DNA of 64,000 bases, taken from assembly GCF_026870175.2 (NCBI RefSeq), contig NZ_CP113977.2, positions 1,116,001 through 1,180,000 of the forward strand, written 5' to 3'. Within the stretch, counting starts at the first letter, position 1; the number at the start of each line of letters is the position of its first letter. Under the pieces are notes generated by a model. It ran no database searches. It saw only the letters and a program-made list of their open reading frames with translations, and was not told where the DNA came from. This DNA comes from Flavobacterium aestivum (GTDB taxonomy: Bacteria > Bacteroidota > Bacteroidia > Flavobacteriales > Flavobacteriaceae). The position numbers and the translations under genes were made by a program. Below, in pieces: positions 59,701 to 64,000 of the stretch.

Positions 59701-59928
59701 ATTCTCTAATGAAGCAATCGCATCCTCAATTTTTTTGGTTACGGTGTTTTCTACTTCACTTGGTGATGCACCGGGATAAACGGTAGCAATGGTAATTACA
59801 TTTTGTTCAAATTTTGGGATCAATTCGTAGCCCAGCTGGCTGTAACTGAAAATCCCACCAAGAATTAGAATTGCGAATAGCACAATTACTAATGAGGGAC
59901 GTTTTATGGATATTTCGGCTAATTTCAT
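56755..59928 (-). CDS. RND multidrug efflux transporter, inner-membrane pump (efflux operon 2)
   Basis: A 1057-residue RND pump of the HAE1 type. The Asp pair lies in VVGILVDDAIVVLENIYRH, and the periplasmic start EISIKRPSLVIVLFAILILGG is typical. Twelve membrane helices and two porter loops are present. The C-terminal tail is acidic (EAEMVADYDHKELSEDG). It is the last gene of operon 2 and differs clearly from the pump of operon 1, which is about 100 residues longer. The two pumps therefore probably handle different substrates. Confidence 0.94.
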   Translation of the reverse strand: MKLAEISIKRPSLVIVLFAILILGGIFSYSQLGYELIPKFEQNVITIATVYPGASPSEVENTVTKKIEDAIASLENIKKIDSKSYESLSTVSITLTSNAKVDISLNDAQRKINAIISDLPDDAKTPSLTKFSLSDLPIMTIGANGKMDEAQFYDLIDKKIAPVLSRVTGVAQVNIIGGQEREIQVNLDAVKMQGYGLSIPQVQQTILASNLDFPTGNIQTRDQKILIRLAGKYKNVGELKNLIVSSKNGIQIRLGDIADVQDAQKIAEKISRIDQKSAIILQIIKQSDANAVAVSEQLLKTISKLETDYKTNELKLNVAKDSTIFTLEAADSVVHDLLIAVFLVAFVMLFFLHSIRNSLIVMVSIPASLISTFIGIYLLGYTLNLMSLLGLSLVVGILVDDAIVVLENIYRHMEMGKSRIRAAYDGTAEIGGTVTSITLVIVVVFLPIAMSSGLVSNIITQFCVTVIISTLFSLLASFTIIPWLSSRFGKLEHIEGKNFFERIILGFENYLTRFIDWVSGLLTWCLDHYKTTLAVVLFIFFSSIALIPAGFIGGEFFAASDSGEFLVQIELPKDASLEESNFMTQKAEAFLKTEKYVKSLITTVGQTSEGLGSSQATAYKAEIDVQMIEQKDRTDDASVYAAKIKRKLEKVLVGAKVKTVPVGILGTAQDATLGLIVTGSNLESAMAFAKQAEAQLRTIPGATEIKLSVEDGNPEINVQVDRDKMASLGLSLQTVGMTMQTAYSGNTDGRFRAGEYEYDINIKYNAFDRKSITDVSNLIFINDRGEQIKLSQFATVKEGSGPSQLERRDKTASVTVKGQNVGVPAGTIVNQWKAKLEQLKKPVGVNYIWGGDQENQSEGFGTLGIALLAAIILVYLVMVGLYDSFAHPFVVLFAIPLSFIGALLALALTNNTLNIFTILGIIMLIGLVCKNAIMLVDYTNQRRAAGESIRTALIQANHARLRPILMTTIAMVFGMFPIALASGAGAEWKNGLAWVIIGGLISSLFLTLIIVPVIYEIMEKIIHKFSKGEKVDYEAEMVADYDHKELSEDGFNPKHTV

Positions 59929-60046
59929 AGATGACTATTTGTTATTTTTAGGATGTGTGCATCGTGATCCTTATCCAATTTTGGCAAGGATCATAACGAT
60001 TTCACATAATATTATTAGGTTTCTCCTTTTGAGGAATTTTAGGGAA

Positions 60047-61114
60047 TTATTTTATGATATCCACTTTAGACCCGTCTTGTAAGTTGATTTGTCCCGTGAT
60101 GATAACGGTTTCACCATTAGTTAATCCGTTTACGATTTCTACTTGGTCACCAAGGATTTTTCCGGAAGTAACTGTTTTTAGTTTAGCAGTTCCATTTTCT
60201 ACAACAAAAATCTGGTTGCTGCTCACACTACCCACAAAAGCATTTCTTGGTACAACCATCATAGATTGTTTTTGATTTTTTGAATCAAAGTTTGCCGTTC
60301 CATACATACCTGCTTTCAAGTCATTCGAAGCATTGTTGGTGATTTCGATCTCAACTGGGAAGTTTAAAGTTGAATCCGCTTTAGGAGCAATAAAAGTTAT
60401 TTTTCCTGTAAATGTTTTGTCTGGATAAACACTTGCTGTAACATTTATGTTGTTTCCAACTTTCAAACCTGCTACTTGGCTTTCATTAACGGTAACTTTT
60501 AATTTCAATTTAGAAACATTTACAATGTCAAACATTGTTGTAGACGGCGTTCCGGTTAAGATAAAACCAGGCTCAATGTATTTTTTGTTGATGATTCCAT
60601 TAATAGACGATTTCAATCTAGTGTCCCCAACACTAATTTGGGCTTGCTTTAGGTTGGCTTTTGCATTTGTCAAGGCTAATTTTGCCTGATCTAATTGTTG
60701 TTTAGTGATACCTCCGGTTTTGAACGCATTGTCATAACGGTTGTAATCAGACAAAGCATTTTGATAGTTGGCTTCAGCAGTTTGTGCATTTACTGAAACA
60801 ACATCACTTCTAACAATGGCAAGTGTTTGTCCAACCGAAACATGGTCACCTTCTTTTACAAGAACACTAATTACTTTACCTGATTTCTCAGCAGAAAAAC
60901 TTAACTCTTGAATAGGTTCAAAATTACCGTTGGCAACAAAATTTAGAGCAACTTCTTCTGTTTTTACTGTATTCACTTTTACGGAAACACTGGCGTTTTT
61001 CTCAGCTACAAGAGCTGTTTTTTCGTCATTTTCTTTTTTGTTTTTATTTAATGTAAAAGCAATAAGAACTAGTGCTACTAATATTACGGCTATGGTTACT
61101 ATGTTTTTTTTCAT
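60047..61114 (-). CDS. RND efflux periplasmic adaptor (operon 2)
   Basis: A 355-residue membrane-fusion protein anchored by an N-terminal helix (IVTIAVILVALVLIAFTL) instead of a lipid. The lipoyl-like halves (VLVKEGDHVSVGQTLAIVR and IKSSINGIINKKYIEPGF-type) flank a short helical hairpin (YQNALSDYNRYDNAFKTGGI). Its beta-barrel domain contains TVNESQVAGLKVGNNINVTA. It is six bases downstream of tolC and 118 bases upstream of the pump gene. Confidence 0.92.
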   Translation of the reverse strand: MKKNIVTIAVILVALVLIAFTLNKNKKENDEKTALVAEKNASVSVKVNTVKTEEVALNFVANGNFEPIQELSFSAEKSGKVISVLVKEGDHVSVGQTLAIVRSDVVSVNAQTAEANYQNALSDYNRYDNAFKTGGITKQQLDQAKLALTNAKANLKQAQISVGDTRLKSSINGIINKKYIEPGFILTGTPSTTMFDIVNVSKLKLKVTVNESQVAGLKVGNNINVTASVYPDKTFTGKITFIAPKADSTLNFPVEIEITNNASNDLKAGMYGTANFDSKNQKQSMMVVPRNAFVGSVSSNQIFVVENGTAKLKTVTSGKILGDQVEIVNGLTNGETVIITGQINLQDGSKVDIIK

Positions 61115-61120
61115 CTTTTT

Positions 61121-62458
61121 TTAGTTTATAAGTGTTTTAAGTTCTCCTTTGGATTTGATTAATGTTATTTCTGCAATTTTATAAGCCAATATTGCTCGGG
61201 TATAATTGTTTTGTGCTTCAAGGGATGCATTTTCTGCATCTAATAAATCAGTTAATGATGCTAATCCTTGGAGGTAGTTATTCTTGGTGTTTTTTAATAT
61301 ATCACCAGCCAAACGCATATTTTCTTTTTGACTTCCGATGGTTATGATGTTGTTCTCAATTTGAGTTTTTGCATTTCTATAATCCAGATCAAGAGAAAGT
61401 TGAGTGTCTTTGATGTTTTCTTGAAGTGATCTAATGTTTACATCGGCTTGGTTTACTCTGGCACGAGTTCCAAAACCTGTGAAAATAGGAACTCTTAAAT
61501 TTAATCCAATAGCTGAGTAGTCAGACCAATATACGCCGTCTGCGGGTTTTGCAAAAAGTGGTACTTCTGGTCCTTGTCCTATATAATTGTATCCTGCCAC
61601 TAAAGAAAGTGTTGGGTAATATTCAGCTTTGATGGCTGTTTTTTGGAACTCTAATAACTCTTCTTGTTTTTTCAAAAGCAAATATTCTGTTCTGTTAGCA
61701 GTATTTGGAGTTTCGGTCAATGCCACTGGTGTTACTTCAAATTCTGTTTGAGGAATTTCTATAAGAGTTTCAATAGGCATACCCATATAGAACTTCAATG
61801 CATTTTCTTGTAAGTCAATTTGATTTTTTACTTGCTGACGTTCCGTGTCTATATTAGACAATTTTACTATGATTCGGTCTAAATCAATTTTTTTAGCCAA
61901 ACCATTGTCAAATTGACCCTTTACGATGTCGCGAACTTTTGAAGTATTAACGTAATTGCTGTCTAATAAAATCAGTTTTTCGCGTTGTACATAAACAGAA
62001 TAATAATTATTTGCTACTCTCTCAATTACTTGTTCTTCTGTTAATTGATTGTTTATTTGGTAGAACTCACGAGTAGATTTTGCTGCTCTCAATCCGGTAA
62101 AAACAGATTGATCAAAGATTACTTGGTTCAATGTAACTCCAGCACCAGATGTCCATTTTTGTCCAAATGAGGCTTGAATTGTAGTTCCGGGAGCGCCAAA
62201 TGCTGATCCGTCTATTACATTGGTTTGCAAAATAGGATTGTACGTTAAGCTTCCGTTTGCATGAATTTGTGGCAAGGCTCTTGATCGAACCTCTTGTATT
62301 TGGTATTCACTATTTTCAACTTCAAGTTTTGCTTTTTTGGCATCGGCTTTGTTTTGTAAAGCGTATGTTAAGGCATCTTTGAGGGTGAGCGTTTGAACTT
62401 GTTGGGCTTCTGCTGTGATCGCAAAAATTAAGAATGTTAATGAAATTATTCTCTTCAT
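61121..62458 (-). CDS. TolC-family outer-membrane efflux protein (operon 2)
   Basis: A 445-residue outer-membrane channel with a signal peptide (MKRIISLTFLIFAITAEAQQ). The two OEP repeats include LRVPIFTGFGTRARVNQADVN in the second half and a coiled coil near the end (LLDAENASLEAQNNYTRAIL). Its start overlaps the tetR stop by four bases, so the two are coupled. It is the channel for the adaptor and pump that follow. Confidence 0.92.
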   Translation of the reverse strand: MKRIISLTFLIFAITAEAQQVQTLTLKDALTYALQNKADAKKAKLEVENSEYQIQEVRSRALPQIHANGSLTYNPILQTNVIDGSAFGAPGTTIQASFGQKWTSGAGVTLNQVIFDQSVFTGLRAAKSTREFYQINNQLTEEQVIERVANNYYSVYVQREKLILLDSNYVNTSKVRDIVKGQFDNGLAKKIDLDRIIVKLSNIDTERQQVKNQIDLQENALKFYMGMPIETLIEIPQTEFEVTPVALTETPNTANRTEYLLLKKQEELLEFQKTAIKAEYYPTLSLVAGYNYIGQGPEVPLFAKPADGVYWSDYSAIGLNLRVPIFTGFGTRARVNQADVNIRSLQENIKDTQLSLDLDYRNAKTQIENNIITIGSQKENMRLAGDILKNTKNNYLQGLASLTDLLDAENASLEAQNNYTRAILAYKIAEITLIKSKGELKTLIN

Positions 62459-63054
62459 AATATATTAGGGTTTTGTAATTGTTTTTCTAGTTCTGTTATT
62501 CCACTAGGTGTTGCCATGGCTCTAGTGTGGTATTCTAATGCTTCTAATTCTAATTTTAGTGCTTCTTTTTCAGAACTGGTGTTTTCGTTGATGCTGAAAA
62601 TTAAAGTGTAATAGAATTTTATATAATTTTCTACATTCAATTCCTTGCGATACAAACCTTGAGCAATTCCTTTTTCAATATTTTGCCTAAAACAACTTTC
62701 ACATTCTTGAACTTGTTGCGATATAACTTTTTTGTAAATGACAGGATAATGCTTCCTTAATTGATAAATTGGTGATGTGTCCGTTGCTTTAAACATCTCC
62801 TTAAAGGTTCTTCTAATCTCAAAATTCTCTTCTATCGAATTGTAATTTTTGGCAACAATAGTCTCAATCATTTGAAATATTTCTTTATGAACTTCTTGTG
62901 TGCTTTCCTCAATCAACAATTCTTTATTCGAAAAATATTTATAAATTGTTTTTTTTGAAATGCACATCTCACAAGCAATATCATCCATTGTGATGCTCTT
63001 GAAACCGAGTTTCAAAAACATATCTTTTGCCTTTAATACGATTTTTTGTTTCAT
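62455..63054 (-). CDS. TetR-family repressor of efflux operon 2
   Basis: A 199-residue TetR regulator, a close paralog of the one at 51941-52537. The helix-turn-helix (TMDDIACEMCISKKTIYKYFSNKELLIEE) differs from that of the paralog by a handful of residues, and long stretches such as FEIRRTFKEMFKATDTSP match in the ligand domain. It overlaps tolC by four bases. Upstream, 109 bases away, lies the yceI gene, so the operon appears to run yceI-tetR-tolC-MFP-RND from the promoter at 63745. Confidence 0.93.
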   Translation of the reverse strand: MKQKIVLKAKDMFLKLGFKSITMDDIACEMCISKKTIYKYFSNKELLIEESTQEVHKEIFQMIETIVAKNYNSIEENFEIRRTFKEMFKATDTSPIYQLRKHYPVIYKKVISQQVQECESCFRQNIEKGIAQGLYRKELNVENYIKFYYTLIFSINENTSSEKEALKLELEALEYHTRAMATPSGITELEKQLQNPNIL

Positions 63055-63163
63055 TTTATGGGTAACTTAATTGTAATTAGTAATCTGAATTATATAATAC
63101 AGTAAAAGTTAGTTATCAAATGAGTTTTGGTTGTTCGTTAATGCTACTAAGAACTGGTTATTC

Positions 63164-63685
63164 TTAATGTGTAAATTCTAAGTTGGCTATGAGTTTGATG
63201 TCTTTGCCTACTGCATAACCTCCACTTTGCGAAAGCATATTATAGTTTAACCCAAAATCCTTGCGGTTAATGTTTCCGGTAATTTCAAATGAAGCTTTTT
63301 GAACGCCATTGTAATTATTGAATCCGATAAATTCGGTGTCTAATTCTACCATTTTTGTAATGTTCTTTATGGTTAAAAAACCTTTCAAAAAATTGATGTT
63401 TTTGTTTATTTTCTCAAAAGAAGTCGATTTGAATTGTATTACTGGTGACTCGTTTTTGTCAAAAAAATCAATCAGTTTTAAATCCTTGTTTTTTTGATTA
63501 GAGTTGACTTCTTTGTCATTTACATTCAGTAAAAATTCAATCGATGCATCTTCCACTTGATCATTTTGGATAGCTACATGTCCTTTGAAATTGTTTTTAG
63601 ATCCTGACATGTAATCTATTAGAGAATGTCTAGTTTTTATTAATACGTCTGATTCGTTTGAATCAATTGCCCATTCATTTTCCAT
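63164..63685 (-). CDS. YceI-family lipid-binding protein, first gene of efflux operon 2
   Basis: A 173-residue protein of the YceI family, a lipocalin-like barrel that binds isoprenoid chains. The family pattern is visible: WAIDSNESDVLIKTRH, then a KGHVAIQNDQVEDASIEF strand, FKSTSFEKINKNINFLKGFLTIKNITK and the closing FEITGNINRKDFGLNYN. There is no signal peptide, so this member would be cytoplasmic, unlike exported YceI proteins. It heads the operon, directly under the 28-bp operator, and is followed at 63933 by a divergent gene start that looks like a polyprenyl synthetase. Confidence 0.88.
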   Translation of the reverse strand: MENEWAIDSNESDVLIKTRHSLIDYMSGSKNNFKGHVAIQNDQVEDASIEFLLNVNDKEVNSNQKNKDLKLIDFFDKNESPVIQFKSTSFEKINKNINFLKGFLTIKNITKMVELDTEFIGFNNYNGVQKASFEITGNINRKDFGLNYNMLSQSGGYAVGKDIKLIANLEFTH

Positions 63686-63744
63686 GATACTTATTTTTTG
63701 TAGTGTTAATCCCTTGCTCTAAGTTTTGTAAATTTTTAATGGTA

Positions 63745-63784
63745 CAAATGTAAGAAGGAAACTTTAAACACTAACAAAGTTTCC
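63745..63784 (-). promoter_or_regulatory. Promoter and TetR operator of the yceI efflux operon 2
   Basis: A perfect 9-bp inverted repeat GGAAACTTT (63757-63765) / AAAGTTTCC (63776-63784) spans 28 bases. On the minus strand the TTTG -33 (63775-63778) lies in the upstream arm and TACATTTG (63745-63752) is 22 bases downstream. Binding of the repressor would cover the -33 and spacer. Confidence 0.75.
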
Positions 63785-63869
63785 AATGTTTTTTTTAAAA
63801 TATTTTTACTTTCAAAAACTGTGCCACTTTTTTGCCACATTTTAGAAAGTAAAAATCACTTTTGAATTG

Positions 63870-63877
63870 TATCTTTG
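63870..63877 (+). promoter_or_regulatory. -7 box of the right-edge gene
   Basis: TATCTTTG fits TAnnTTTG and lies 55 bases before the start codon at 63933. I found no convincing -33 partner. Confidence 0.45.
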
Positions 63878-63932
63878 GGGCTTTAAAACCTGAGTTCATA
63901 AGACGACGGAAAAGTAAATTAGACCTTATTAT

Positions 63933-64000
63933 ATGCACACTATTCATCAGTATCAAGAATTTTTTATTACTTATTTAGAAAATCAAACGATTAATAAAAA
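63933..64000 (+). CDS. N-terminus of a probable polyprenyl synthetase (partial)
   Basis: Only 22 complete codons are visible: MHTIHQYQEFFITYLENQTI and NK. This opening, with a QYQxFF segment followed by YLE, is like that of Flavobacterium polyprenyl (octaprenyl-type) diphosphate synthases I recall, which continue with EPKNLY and the first Asp-rich motif. None of the catalytic motifs fall within the window, so the call rests on similarity of a short N-terminus. Confidence 0.45.
   Translation, partial: MHTIHQYQEFFITYLENQTINK

Overview
The window reads as a chromosome segment from a Flavobacterium-like member of the Bacteroidota. The evidence is low GC, promoters with TAnnTTTG -7 boxes, A-rich ribosome-binding regions, a compact 14-gene nuo operon with a short NuoG, and protein types I recognise from Flavobacterium (YwqK/MORN, DUF3754, M43 lipoprotein protease, GntR-controlled gal cluster).

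Region 1 (1 to about 10753) is one end of a Mu-like transposable prophage. A LexA-like CI repressor (9758-10633, +) faces the early operon on the minus strand: a 59-residue protein, a MuA-like DDE transposase, a MuB-like AAA ATPase, several small coupled ORFs, a DUF3164 protein, a second P-loop ATPase, a DUF3850 protein and unknowns. The early operon ends in a cassette of exported proteins and lipoproteins. It meets the end of the plus-strand tail module (tape-measure C-terminus, gpG-like protein) at 1260. The prophage sits inside a GntR regulator gene, cutting it after its DNA-binding domain (10724-11017).

Region 2 (11.0-18.5 kb) is the galactose cluster that regulator would have controlled: galM, a periplasmic GH36 alpha-galactosidase, galK, galT and a sodium/sugar symporter. 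An 11051-11066 palindrome is the likely operator. Alpha-galactosides are cleaved outside the inner membrane, imported with sodium, and passed through the Leloir pathway.

Region 3 (18.5-25.5 kb) holds umuC-umuD type error-prone polymerase genes in reversed order, a FrnE-like DsbA protein, an M24 aminopeptidase, an M43 lipoprotein protease, a Trp-rich orphan and an ArsR regulator.

Region 4 (25.7-38.9 kb) is the complete nuoA-N operon for complex I, read on the minus strand from a recognisable promoter at 38939-38969. It is interrupted between nuoH and nuoI by a dispersed palindromic repeat. Then come a cold-shock gene, aspS, a MORN protein, a candidate structured RNA (about 42195-42385), a DUF4242 protein, a DUF3754 membrane protein and two small envelope genes.

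Region 5 (45.7-63.7 kb) is a xenobiotic-defence block. Two tetR-tolC-MFP-RND efflux operons carry clearly paralogous TetR regulators and share a 28-bp inverted-repeat operator. The second operon is headed by a YceI gene. Between them lie an AraC regulator with an FAD monooxygenase, and an HxlR regulator divergent from a short-chain dehydrogenase-like gene. The window ends in the first codons of what looks like a polyprenyl synthetase.

I saw no tRNA, rRNA, CRISPR array or IS element other than the prophage. The most interesting unexplained signals are the structured 54-bp element in the prophage, the truncated GntR gene, the shared TetR operators and the candidate RNA beside the MORN gene.
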